From assembly GCA_003569365.1 (NCBI GenBank), contig BGOS01000011.1, forward strand, positions 39,189 to 103,188: a DNA stretch of 64,000 nt, read 5' to 3'. The position numbers and the translations under genes are program-made. The notes under the pieces are model-generated. The model was given only the letters and a program-made list of their open reading frames with translations, searched no databases and was not told the DNA's origin. Within the stretch, counting starts at the first letter, position 1, and every line of letters starts with the position of its first letter. Positions 36,533 through 45,276 of this stretch are shown here, piece by piece. The stretch comes from Anaerolineaceae bacterium (GTDB lineage: Bacteria > Chloroflexota > Anaerolineae > Anaerolineales > UBA11657).

Positions 36533-37032
36533 CGCCGCTGTTGCTGGGCCTTGGCCTGCTGCCGCTGGCAGCGCTGCTGCAAAGCAGCGTGCTGCCGTAC
36601 TTGCCGTTTCCGGCGCTGCGCCCGGATTTGATGCTGGTGATTGTGCTGGCATGGAACCTTGCGCGCAGCCGCAGCGACGGGCTGCTGTGGGCGTTTGCCG
36701 GCGGCTTGCTGCTGGACACATTTTCCGCCGGGCCGTTTGGCGCCATGCTGCTGGCGCTGTTTGTGGTGAGCCTGGCAGTCAACTTCATTGGCGCCCCGCT
36801 TTGGAATGCAAACCCGCTGCTGCCGCTGCTCGGCACGGTTGCGAGCGTGGTTATCTACCATGCCATTTATGCGGGCGCGCTGCTGTTATGGGGCTGGCAG
36901 CTGGACTGGCGCACGGCAGCCACCAGTGTGGTGTTGCCCGCCGTGTTTTTGGATACGGCACTGATGCTGCTCGCGTATCCGCTGGCGCGCCGCATCGCCC
37001 GCAGCATTGCGCTGCCGCAGGTCTCGCTCTAG
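36529..37032 (+). CDS. mreD: Rod shape-determining protein MreD
   Basis: A 167-aa inner-membrane protein with about five helices. PFPALRPDLMLVIVLAWNL in the first half and GLLLDTFSAGPFGAMLLAL are the usual MreD signatures. Translationally coupled to mreC through a 4-base overlap and 9 bases before mrdA. Confidence 0.92.
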   Translation: MTPLLLGLGLLPLAALLQSSVLPYLPFPALRPDLMLVIVLAWNLARSRSDGLLWAFAGGLLLDTFSAGPFGAMLLALFVVSLAVNFIGAPLWNANPLLPLLGTVASVVIYHAIYAGALLLWGWQLDWRTAATSVVLPAVFLDTALMLLAYPLARRIARSIALPQVSL

Positions 37033-37041
37033 CAATCCGCC

Positions 37042-39069
37042 GTGCAGAACTCCACCACCGGCATTGCACCCGAGCGCATCTGGAGTTTCTATGTTGTGAT
37101 TGCGCTGGCGCTGCTGGGCGCAGCGTATCAGCTGGTGCGCTTGCAGATTACGGGGTTTGATGCTTTTGCCGAGCGGGCGCTGGACAACCGCCAGCAGCGC
37201 CTGACGCTGCCGGCGCCGCGCGGCGTGGTGTATGACCGCAATGGCGTGCTGCTGGCACAAAATGTTCCGGCCATCAGCGTCTCGATTACGCCGGCGTTGT
37301 TGCCGGAAGATGCCGGCCGCCTGGCAGAACTTTATGCGCGCCTGTCCGAGCTCACGGGTGTGCCCATCTCCACGCCGCCGCTGGACGCCGGCAATGCAAC
37401 CGGCAATCGCATCGGCGATGACTCGCCTTCGCCAGGCATTCAAGAGCTGGTGTTTTTGCAGGAGACGAATGCGCCGTACCGGCCGGTGGTGATTGCGCCG
37501 GATTTATCGCGCGAGAAGGCGCTGGTGCTGGGCGCGGAACTGCGCAGCCTGCCGGGCGTGCAGCTGGAGGTGCGTGCGCTGCGCGACTACCCCACCGGCG
37601 CACTCACCGCGCACGTGGTTGGCTACATGGGCCCGATCACGGAAGACCAGTCTGACTATTATGTGAACCTCGGTTTTGACCCGGCGCGCGACCGGATTGG
37701 CTATGCCGGCATTGAGAACCGCATGCAGGACGTGATGGCCGGCCGCAATGGCTATAAAGAAGTGGAGGTGGATGTGGCCGGCCGCGAGCTGCGCACGCTG
37801 GGCGAGGGGCAGGCGCCGGTACCCGGCCAAAGCGTGGTGCTGACAATTGATGTGCGCCTGCAGGCTGCTGCTGAGGCGGCCCTTGCCAACCGCATGAAGA
37901 TTGAAAACCAAATTGCGCAGGCGGATACCAATCCGTTGCGCCCGCCGCAGCCGGTAACCAATGGCGTGGCAATTGCCATCAATCCGCAAACCGGCGAGGT
38001 GCTGGCAATGGTGTCATTGCCCACCTACGACAACGCCATGTTTTCGCGTTTCATTCCCGCCGCGTACTACCAGGAAATGGCGGACCATCCGTACAAGCCG
38101 CTCTTCAACAACGCCATCAGTGGCGAGTACCCGCCGGGCTCGGTGTTTAAGGTGGCCGTGGCAGCGGGCGCGCTGCAGGAGGGCGTGGTCACGGCAGACC
38201 AGGTGATTTTTGACCCGGGCGAAATCATCATCACCAATCGCTACTTTCCAAATGACCCGGGCAAGACGCGCCGCGTGGTTTGCTACAACCGCGCCGGCCA
38301 CGGCGACGTGAACTTCATTCGCGGCATTGCGGTGTCATGCGATGTTTACTTTTACGCGCTGGGCGGCGGATATGAAGCCGGCGGAGTGCAGGATGGCGGC
38401 TTGGGCATTGACCGGCTGCACAACTATGCAACCATGCTGGGCTTTGACCAGCTCACGGGGATCGAGCTGCCCGGTGAGCGCAAGGGACTGATGCCCACGC
38501 GGGATTGGAAGCGCTTAAACATTGGCGAGAACTGGTCGACGGGCGACACATACATTGCGTCGATCGGGCAGGGCTATGTGTTGTCCACGCCGCTGCAAGT
38601 GCTGATGGCTTACACGCCGTTCATCAACCGCGATGGCTATGTGCGCAAGCCCACGCTCATCCGTGAAGTGCGCGATGGCGAGGGCAATGTGCTGCGCACG
38701 GCGAGCGTGCAAAATCAATCCCAGACGGCGCTCACGCCCTATGTGATTGAACAGGTGAGCCTGGGGCTGCGCCAGGTGATGATTGATGGCACGGGCAAGA
38801 AGCTGGCTGTGGAGGGGATAAATCTGGCCGGCAAGTCCGGTACTGCGGAATACTGCGACAACGTGGCGCAGGCTGCCGACCGCTGCCAATACGGCTCGTG
38901 GCCGGCGCACGCCTGGATGGTGGCCTACGCGCCTTATGAAAAGCCGGAGATTGCAGTGGTGGTGTTTGTGTACAGTGGCGAGGAAGGCTCCACTGTCGCC
39001 GGGCCGGTGGCACAAGAAATTATTGACGCCTACTTTGCGCTGAAGGGCATGTCTCCGGCTGCCGGCTGA
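37042..39069 (+). CDS. mrdA: Penicillin-binding protein 2 (elongasome transpeptidase)
   Basis: A 675-aa class B PBP that cross-links peptidoglycan during elongation, working with RodA. It starts at GTG 37042. A membrane helix (about 14-36) is followed by the pedestal domain (APRGVVYDRNGVLLAQN) and the transpeptidase domain. The active site is S367-V-F-K370 in PPGSVFK. The second motif is S432-C-D434, where the family usually has SxN. The third is K598-S-G-T601. A disulfide-like CDN...DRC pair lies just after the third motif. The Asp in the second motif is known from PBP2 homologues and need not mean loss of activity. Confidence 0.95.
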   Translation: MQNSTTGIAPERIWSFYVVIALALLGAAYQLVRLQITGFDAFAERALDNRQQRLTLPAPRGVVYDRNGVLLAQNVPAISVSITPALLPEDAGRLAELYARLSELTGVPISTPPLDAGNATGNRIGDDSPSPGIQELVFLQETNAPYRPVVIAPDLSREKALVLGAELRSLPGVQLEVRALRDYPTGALTAHVVGYMGPITEDQSDYYVNLGFDPARDRIGYAGIENRMQDVMAGRNGYKEVEVDVAGRELRTLGEGQAPVPGQSVVLTIDVRLQAAAEAALANRMKIENQIAQADTNPLRPPQPVTNGVAIAINPQTGEVLAMVSLPTYDNAMFSRFIPAAYYQEMADHPYKPLFNNAISGEYPPGSVFKVAVAAGALQEGVVTADQVIFDPGEIIITNRYFPNDPGKTRRVVCYNRAGHGDVNFIRGIAVSCDVYFYALGGGYEAGGVQDGGLGIDRLHNYATMLGFDQLTGIELPGERKGLMPTRDWKRLNIGENWSTGDTYIASIGQGYVLSTPLQVLMAYTPFINRDGYVRKPTLIREVRDGEGNVLRTASVQNQSQTALTPYVIEQVSLGLRQVMIDGTGKKLAVEGINLAGKSGTAEYCDNVAQAADRCQYGSWPAHAWMVAYAPYEKPEIAVVVFVYSGEEGSTVAGPVAQEIIDAYFALKGMSPAAG

Positions 39070-39102
39070 GCCGGCACGCGCCGCGCTGCGCCGCGCAGCG
39101 AC

Positions 39103-42102
39103 ATGAACAGACCACAACTTTACAACGCTGCTGCACCGGCTGTGCTCGGCGGCGCGTATGGAGCCGGCCTGGCGCGTGCGCTGCTGGAGTACGACACCGC
39201 CCGCTTTGGCGCATTTGGTGCGCTGGGGGCGGTGGCAGCGCTGGTGCTGGTTTGCGCGCTGCTGGTGCAAGTGGTGTGGCGGATGGCAGACCAATGGCTG
39301 CTGCGTGCTACCCGAATGCCAGCCAGCAAAGCCGATGCAGCGGCCGCAGCCTGGACGCAGCTGCCGCTGCTGCTGGGCGCGCTAAACGCAGCGTTGCCGG
39401 GCGTGGTGCCGTTGCGCGGCGTGAGCCTGGCGGCAGGCGGGGCCGCATTGGCGCTGGCAGCGCGCACTGCGCTGCTGCTGCACCAGCTGCAGCGCGCCCA
39501 TTGGCTGCAGCGGGCTGCGCCATTTGTGCTGGCACTGCTGGCCGGCACACTGTACTGGCGCACCCTCGCGCCCACAGTTGGCCCGGCGGACACATTTGAA
39601 TTTCAGGTGAATGTGCTGCGCCTGGGCATCTCCCATGGCAGCGGGTACCCGCTCTATATTCTGCTTGCCAAACTGTTCAGCTGGCTGCCGGTGGGTGGCA
39701 CAGCTGCGTACCGCATCAACCTTTCAGCAGCGGCGTTTGGGGCTGGCGCGGTTGCGGTTGCGTATGGCGTGGCCCGGCGCATGGGCGCGCGCTCTGGCGC
39801 TGCGGGTTTGGCTGCGCTGGCGCTGGCCACCGCACCGGCGTTCTGGCTGCGCGCAGTGGAGGCGGAGGTGTACACACTGCACGGGCTGCTGTTTGGCGTG
39901 CTGCTGGGCCTGCTGCTTGCACTGCCCGCGGGCGCTGCCGGTGCGCCGCAGCTGCGCTGGCTCTTTTTGCTCTTTGGGCTTGCGCTGGCAAACCACCTGA
40001 CAACGGGTGTGCTGCTGCCGGCATTGCTGGCAGCATTGTGGCTGCAATCGCGCCGCGCGGTTGCAGCGCGGGTGTGGCTGCAGTGCGCTGCGCTGCTGCT
40101 GCTCGGGCTTTGCGTTTATCTTTACCTGCCGCTGCGCTGGCCTGTGCTCAATGGCGGCGCAGTGCTTGGATGGCAGCGGTTGTTGCAATTCTTTACCGGC
40201 GCGGAGGCACATGGCGCGCTGCGCCCGCTGCAAGCCATCACGGAACCAGCGCGCTATCTGATTGTGGGGCGCAAGGCATTGGACCAGTACGGCTGGGCGG
40301 GCGCGCTGCTGGCAGCGGTGGGCTTCGCAAGTTATCTGCGCGATAACCGGCGCGGTGCACTGATCACGCTGCTGGCGTGGGGTGGGACGGCTGCATTTGC
40401 GTTGTCGTTCTATGTGCCCGATCCGGATTACTCTGCATTTCTTTTGCCGGCGCACTTTGTGCAGGCGCTGTGGATGGCATTGGGCGTGACCGCAATTGTG
40501 CAGGCGCTGGCATGGGCCGCCTGGCCGCAGCTGGTGCTGGCGGCATTTGCATTGCTGCCGCTGTCTGCGTGCTGGCGCAACTTTAGCGCGGTGGACCAGT
40601 CTGCAGACTGGCGCGCGGAGCAGCAAGCGCGCAGCACACTGGCGCTGCCGCTGCGCCAAGGCGCTGCCATTTTGGCAGACAGCGAGCGCATGCCGCCGCT
40701 GTTCTATCTGCAGGTGGCGGAGCAACTGCGACCGGACCTGGACATCAGTGTGCTGCCTGATGAAGCTGCCTATCGCAGCGATCTTGCGGCGCGGCTGGCG
40801 CGCGGACAGGCGGTGTACCTTGCGCGTTATTTGCCGAATGTGGCAGCCGCGCATTTGCTGCAGTCCGTGGGCGGATTGGTGGAAGTAGATGCGCAGCTGC
40901 TACCGGCGCCGGCTGCATTTGCGGTGCAGTTTGGCGATGCTGTGCGGCTGCATTCAGTGCTGGCTGCCGGCCAACCGGCTGCGGGCAGCGCGCTGGCAGT
41001 GACGCTGCAATGGTCCGCACTGCGGCCGGTGGATGGCAGCTATCTGGTGAACTTCCGCTTGCTGGATTCCGGCAGCGCAGTGCGGCAGAGTTGGCCGGGC
41101 ACAGTGCCGGTGGGGCGCATGTATCCAACAAATGCGTGGCGGCCCGGCGTGCTGATTGCAGACTGGCACGCGCTGCTGCTGGATGGTGCTTTGCCGGGCG
41201 GGCAATATGTGCTGCAGGCAGCGCTGCTGCCCGCGTTTGGCAGCGCAGGCCTCGCAGCAAACAGTGCTGGCTACTGGGCGTCATTGGCGGCGCTGCAAGT
41301 GCAGCCCGCTGCGCAGGCGTTGGTTCCGGCGGTGGCTGCGCTGCAGCATTACGCGCCCGCGGTGTGGCTGCGCGGTTTTGATGCGCCGGCCAGTGTGCTG
41401 CCGGGTGCGCCCTTTGATGTGCTGCTGCATTGGACGCAGCCGGCGCCGCAGCGCGAGCCGCCGGCCATTGAGCTTGTGGCGGGCAGTGCTGCACCGGTGC
41501 GCGTGAATTTGGCTGCGCACGGGGCTGCTCAGAACTTCACCACGCGCACGCAGCTGCGCGCTCCGGCAACTGCCGGCGAATTCACACTGGCGCTGCAAGC
41601 AAGCGCGGGCGATGCTACTTGTGGCTGGCTGCAATGGCCGCGCGGCCAGTGTGCGCTGGCAACACTGCGGGTGACAGAGCGCGGTGCCCGCCCTGGCGCG
41701 GTGAACTTTGACGGGCAGCTGCTGCTGGAAGAATTTACAGTGCTCACGCCGCAGGTGCAGCGCGGGGCTGAAGTGCGCATTGCTGCGCAGTGGTACGCGC
41801 TGCGCCAGCCCGCCGCCGACTACACAGAATTTGTGCACTTGCTGGGGCCGGATGGCCGGGTGCACGGGCAAGTGGATACGTGGCCGGTGCAGGGCACGCG
41901 CCCCACCAGCAGCTGGCAGGCGGGCAGCACGGTGAATGAAGAGCTTGTGGTGATGGTGCCGCCCGATGCGCCGCCGGGCGCCTACAAAGTGGAGGCGGGC
42001 TGGTACCTGCTGGAAACACTGCAGCGCCTGCCGGTGCTTGATGCAACGGGCGCCACGATTGACGATAAGCTGCTGACGGGCAGCGTGCAGGTTGTGCCCT
42101 GA
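39103..42102 (+). CDS. DUF2723 membrane glycosyltransferase-like protein with C-terminal beta modules
   Basis: A 999-aa protein. The membrane half (residues about 10-490) contains the DUF2723/TMEM260 signature: the first large loop has GPADTFEFQV, then LGISHGSGYPLYILLAKLF, and EVYTLH further on. Such proteins are thought to be GT-C protein O-glycosyltransferases using polyprenyl-linked sugars. The outer part carries three beta-sandwich-like modules. The last (about 865-999) closely mirrors the last module of the protein at 23478-26540 (VHLLGPDGRVHGQ versus VHLLNAQGQIVAQ). It sits between mrdA and minC, inside an otherwise pure shape/division cluster. Confidence 0.85.
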   Translation: MNRPQLYNAAAPAVLGGAYGAGLARALLEYDTARFGAFGALGAVAALVLVCALLVQVVWRMADQWLLRATRMPASKADAAAAAWTQLPLLLGALNAALPGVVPLRGVSLAAGGAALALAARTALLLHQLQRAHWLQRAAPFVLALLAGTLYWRTLAPTVGPADTFEFQVNVLRLGISHGSGYPLYILLAKLFSWLPVGGTAAYRINLSAAAFGAGAVAVAYGVARRMGARSGAAGLAALALATAPAFWLRAVEAEVYTLHGLLFGVLLGLLLALPAGAAGAPQLRWLFLLFGLALANHLTTGVLLPALLAALWLQSRRAVAARVWLQCAALLLLGLCVYLYLPLRWPVLNGGAVLGWQRLLQFFTGAEAHGALRPLQAITEPARYLIVGRKALDQYGWAGALLAAVGFASYLRDNRRGALITLLAWGGTAAFALSFYVPDPDYSAFLLPAHFVQALWMALGVTAIVQALAWAAWPQLVLAAFALLPLSACWRNFSAVDQSADWRAEQQARSTLALPLRQGAAILADSERMPPLFYLQVAEQLRPDLDISVLPDEAAYRSDLAARLARGQAVYLARYLPNVAAAHLLQSVGGLVEVDAQLLPAPAAFAVQFGDAVRLHSVLAAGQPAAGSALAVTLQWSALRPVDGSYLVNFRLLDSGSAVRQSWPGTVPVGRMYPTNAWRPGVLIADWHALLLDGALPGGQYVLQAALLPAFGSAGLAANSAGYWASLAALQVQPAAQALVPAVAALQHYAPAVWLRGFDAPASVLPGAPFDVLLHWTQPAPQREPPAIELVAGSAAPVRVNLAAHGAAQNFTTRTQLRAPATAGEFTLALQASAGDATCGWLQWPRGQCALATLRVTERGARPGAVNFDGQLLLEEFTVLTPQVQRGAEVRIAAQWYALRQPAADYTEFVHLLGPDGRVHGQVDTWPVQGTRPTSSWQAGSTVNEELVVMVPPDAPPGAYKVEAGWYLLETLQRLPVLDATGATIDDKLLTGSVQVVP

Positions 42103-42208
42103 CGCCAGCTGGCGGCAGCCGCACAACGGGCGGGCACAGTCACCCGCGCGCGGACTAAATACCACAGGCGCGTAAACTCCACAAAATTCAGGGTCTTGAG
42201 GCCCGAAG

Positions 42209-42235
42209 TTGCAAGCCCCAACTCGCTGCTATAAT
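42209..42235 (+). promoter_or_regulatory. Promoter of the minCDE-rodA run
   Basis: An extended -10 TGCTATAAT (42227-42235) is preceded by TTGCAA (42209-42214) with a short 15-base spacer. The same TTGCAA-15-TATAAT arrangement occurs before tilS. The predicted start, near 42242, favours ATG 42255 for minC. Confidence 0.55.
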
Positions 42236-42254
42236 TATGGCCGTCCCAATAGCC

Positions 42255-42950
42255 ATGAGCGAGTTAATTGCAGTCAAAGGAATACAAGAGGGTTTGCTCG
42301 TCACGCTGCCTTCGGGCGCATGGGCAGACCTGGAGCCGGTGCTGTACGCGCGCATGCAGGAGGAAGACCAGTTCTTTCGCGGCGCACGCATCATTTTGCA
42401 AGTAGGCAAACGGGAGCTGAAGGCGGCCGATCTGGGGCGCCTGCGCGACAAGTTTGGCGACTTGGAAATTAACTTAACGGCAGTGCTGAGCGAGGCGCGA
42501 CTGACGCAGCAAGCTGCCAAGGCGCTGGGCCTGCAAACGCAGCTGGCAAAAACCCCCGCGCGTGTGGCAGCGGCAGCCGCTGCGAAGCTGGAGCCGGGCC
42601 TCACCATGGCGGCGTTGATGCAGCAGACGCTGCGCTCCGGGCGCACCATAAACCATGCCGGGCATGTGGTGGTGATTGGCGATGTAAATCCCGGCGCGGA
42701 AATTTTGGCGGGGGGCAGCGTGGTGGTTTGGGGCCGCTTGTATGGCGTGGTGCATGCGGGTGCGGCCGGTGATGTGGAAGCGACGGTGTGCGCGCTGGAC
42801 CTCTCGCCACAGCAGCTGCGCATTGGAAAATTAATCACCACCTCGCCGGTGCGGCGCGGGCAGCCAGAGCCCGAGATGGCGCATGTTCGTGACGGCCAGA
42901 TTGTGGCCGAGCGCTGGGTGCCCAAGGATAAATTCAAGCGCCTCGCATGA
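42255..42950 (+). CDS. minC: Septum site-determining protein MinC
   Basis: A 231-aa FtsZ-polymerisation inhibitor that is brought to the poles by MinD. The N-terminal domain (about 1-95) is weakly conserved. The C-terminal beta-helix (about 115-225) has the signatures TLRSGRTINHAGHVVVIGDV, NPGAEILAGGSVVVWGRLYG and VHAGAAGD, followed by CALDLSPQQLRIGKLI. ATG 42255 (MSELIAVKG) is chosen because ATG 42237 would lie 1 base from the -10. It is followed by minD after 25 bases. Confidence 0.94.
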   Translation: MSELIAVKGIQEGLLVTLPSGAWADLEPVLYARMQEEDQFFRGARIILQVGKRELKAADLGRLRDKFGDLEINLTAVLSEARLTQQAAKALGLQTQLAKTPARVAAAAAAKLEPGLTMAALMQQTLRSGRTINHAGHVVVIGDVNPGAEILAGGSVVVWGRLYGVVHAGAAGDVEATVCALDLSPQQLRIGKLITTSPVRRGQPEPEMAHVRDGQIVAERWVPKDKFKRLA

Positions 42951-42975
42951 GGCTGGATAGGGAGAAGAATTAGGC

Positions 42976-43779
42976 ATGGCAGCGAAAGTAATTACCGTAA
43001 CCTCCGGCAAGGGCGGGGTGGGCAAAACCACAACGGTCGCCAATGTGGCGGCGGCACTGGCGGCTGAAGGGCAGCGTGTGGTTTGCATTGACCTGGACAT
43101 TGGCCTGCGCAACCTGGATGTGGTGCTGGGCCTTGAGAATCGCATTGTGTACGACCTGGTGCATGTGGTGGAGAAATCCTGCCGCCTGCGCCAGGCAATG
43201 ATCAAAGACAAGCGCGTGCCCGAGCTGTACCTGATTCCGGCAGCGCAAACGCGCGATAAATCTGCGGTGACGCCGGAAGACATGGTGCGCGTGTGCGACG
43301 AGCTGCGCGCCGATTTTGATTTTGTGTTTTTGGATTGCCCGGCTGGCATCGAGGGCGGCTTTCGCAACGCGCTGGCGCCGGCGGACAAGGTGCTGGTGGT
43401 TACAAACCCGGAAGTGGCAGCCGTGCGCGATGCAGACCGCATCATCGGGCTGGTGGAGGCGGACCAAAAAGGGCCGGCGCAGCTGATCTTGAACCGCTAT
43501 CGTTATGCGATGGTGGAGCGCGGCGAGATGCTTAGCATCGAAGACGTACTCGACATTTTGGCCATTGACCTGATTGGCGTGGTGCCGGAAGATCCTGATG
43601 TGATTACCGCCGGCAACATGGGCAGCCCGGCCTCGCTCAACAAGGAGCTGGCCGTGGGGCAGGCGTACCGCGATATTGCCGCGCGCTTGCTGGGCCGCGA
43701 TGTGCCGTTCATGTCGTTGAAGCCCAAGAGCTGGTACGAAAAATTGGGATCCTTCCTGAACGGAGGTACTCCCCAATGA
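42976..43779 (+). CDS. minD: Septum site-determining ATPase MinD
   Basis: A 267-aa ParA/MinD ATPase. The deviant Walker A GKGGVGKTT spans residues 11-19. CIDLDIGLRNLDVVLGLENR gives switch I, and FLDCPAGIEGGF switch II. The C-terminus SWYEKLGSFLNGG is an amphipathic membrane-targeting helix. The end overlaps minE by 4 bases. An AGGGAGAAG-type ribosome binding site precedes the ATG. Confidence 0.97.
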   Translation: MAAKVITVTSGKGGVGKTTTVANVAAALAAEGQRVVCIDLDIGLRNLDVVLGLENRIVYDLVHVVEKSCRLRQAMIKDKRVPELYLIPAAQTRDKSAVTPEDMVRVCDELRADFDFVFLDCPAGIEGGFRNALAPADKVLVVTNPEVAAVRDADRIIGLVEADQKGPAQLILNRYRYAMVERGEMLSIEDVLDILAIDLIGVVPEDPDVITAGNMGSPASLNKELAVGQAYRDIAARLLGRDVPFMSLKPKSWYEKLGSFLNGGTPQ

Positions 43780-44084
43780 CCAGCGATTGGAGCACATCGC
43801 TGCAATCAATGGTTGACAAGCTGCTTGGCCGCAAGCGCAGCGCAAAGAATGCTGCGAGCCGCATCAAGGCGATTTTGGTTTACGACCGCACGGACCTCAA
43901 CCCCGCGATTTTAGAGAAAATGAAAGAGGAAATTATTGCGGTGATCGCCAAGTATGCGGCCGTTGATATTGACCGGGTGGCTGTTAAGATGGTGCTTGAC
44001 CATCACGCCCAGAGTTTGACCGCAGAAATTCCGCTGCGCACTGTTACCGGGCGTGCCAAACGCCACGATACTTCCCCGGCTTAG
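43776..44084 (+). CDS. minE: Cell division topological specificity factor MinE
   Basis: A 102-aa MinE. The anti-MinD segment is ASRIKAILVYDRTDLNPA (residues about 27-44), followed by ILEKMKEEIIAVIAKYAAVD and the topological-specificity beta strand RVAVKMVL. The N-terminal amphipathic stretch (LQSMVDKLLGRKRSA) fits membrane binding. It overlaps minD by 4 bases. With MinC and MinD present, a complete oscillating Min system is encoded. Confidence 0.95.
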   Translation: MTSDWSTSLQSMVDKLLGRKRSAKNAASRIKAILVYDRTDLNPAILEKMKEEIIAVIAKYAAVDIDRVAVKMVLDHHAQSLTAEIPLRTVTGRAKRHDTSPA

Positions 44085-44093
44085 GCTGCTCTA

Positions 44094-45233
44094 ATGGCGC
44101 CGCTTGGGCGCATGTCTATTCTGCGCGGAGCGCGCTCCAGTGCGCGTGGCCTGCTGCAGCAGTTTGATGTTGTGCTGCTGGGCCTCACCGCGCTGCTGGT
44201 TCTATTTGGAATTTTGATGATCCGCTCCAGTGCCGCTGGCAGCCCCAGCCTGGAAGGGCTGGCCGCGCGCCAGGCCCAATATGCGCTGGCTGGCGCTGCA
44301 GTGGTGGCGCTTGGCCCCTTCGTCAACTACAAAACTTTGCAGGGACTAGCCGGTGGAATGTACGTGTTGGCGGTTTTGTTGCTGGGCGCGATTCTGGCGG
44401 TGGGGATCACAGCTTTTGGCGCCCAGCGCTGGTTTGACTTTTTCGGCCTGTTTTTTGTGCAGCCTTCGGAGCTGGTGAAGATTGGCAGTGTGGTTTGGCT
44501 GGCCAGTTTTTTTGCGCGCCGGCGCGAGCAGGTGCTGGAATTTCGCTGGGTGTTCGCATCGCTTGTGTATGCCGGGGTGCCGGTGGTGATGGTGCTGCTG
44601 CAGCCGAACTTAAGCACGGCTGCCATGCTTGGCTTCATCTGGTTTGGCATAGCTTGGGCAGCGGGCTTGCGCTGGACGCATCTGGGCACGCTGGCGCTGC
44701 TGGGGTCTGCCAGCATGCCACTGCTCTGGCTGGGGCTGGTGCCGTACCAGCGTGCCCGCATTAGCAATTTTCTTTTTCCGGATGCTGCCGGCGGCGCGCG
44801 CTACAACGTGGAGCAGGCGCTCATCAGCATTGGCTCCGGCGGCTGGCTGGGCCAGGGCTACGGCCAGTCTTCGCAAGTGCAGCTGCGCTTCCTCAAGGTG
44901 CGCCACACAGATTTTATTTTTTCGGCGAGTGCGGCGGAGTTTGGTTTTGTGGGTGCGCTGGTTTTGCTGGCGCTGCTGGCGCTGCTGGTGCTGCGCCTGC
45001 TGCAGATTGCGCGCCAGTCTGATGATGCTTTTGGCGCCTACCTTTGCTACGGGCTGGCGACGCTGTTTTTTGTGCAGACTGTGTTGAATGTAAGCGTGAA
45101 CCTGAACTTGTTTCCCGTGGCGGGATTGGCGCTGCCCTTTGTGAGCTATGGCGGCAGTGCGCTGCTGGCGGCGGCGCTGGGCATTGCCATTGCCCAAAGC
45201 GTCAACGCGCAGCGCAATCCGCGCAAGTTTTAA
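44094..45233 (+). CDS. rodA: SEDS-family peptidoglycan glycosyltransferase RodA
   Basis: A 379-aa polytopic protein that polymerises glycan strands for elongation with PBP2. About ten helices are visible. SEDS hallmarks are QRWFDFFGLFFVQPSELVKI, LQPNLSTAAML with the catalytic Asp position occupied by Asn in QPNLSTA, RYNVEQALISIGSGGWLGQGYG, HTDFIFSASAAEFGF and LPFVSYGGSALL. RodA normally has QPDLGTA, so the Asn is unusual, although the catalytic Asp of RodA is usually placed elsewhere, in the large loop. It starts 9 bases after minE. Confidence 0.93.
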   Translation: MAPLGRMSILRGARSSARGLLQQFDVVLLGLTALLVLFGILMIRSSAAGSPSLEGLAARQAQYALAGAAVVALGPFVNYKTLQGLAGGMYVLAVLLLGAILAVGITAFGAQRWFDFFGLFFVQPSELVKIGSVVWLASFFARRREQVLEFRWVFASLVYAGVPVVMVLLQPNLSTAAMLGFIWFGIAWAAGLRWTHLGTLALLGSASMPLLWLGLVPYQRARISNFLFPDAAGGARYNVEQALISIGSGGWLGQGYGQSSQVQLRFLKVRHTDFIFSASAAEFGFVGALVLLALLALLVLRLLQIARQSDDAFGAYLCYGLATLFFVQTVLNVSVNLNLFPVAGLALPFVSYGGSALLAAALGIAIAQSVNAQRNPRKF

Positions 45234-45255
45234 GGCTGCGCTGCGCAGCGCCGCC
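45234..45255. repeat. GC-rich palindrome between rodA and gltX
   Basis: A 22-base inverted repeat with one mismatched pair, centred on GCGCTGCGCAGCGC, begins immediately after the rodA stop. Arms meet without a loop, so a DNA-level dimer site or small RNA fold are both possible. Confidence 0.5.
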
Positions 45256-45276
45256 CAGCAGCTTGCCCGCCCAAGC

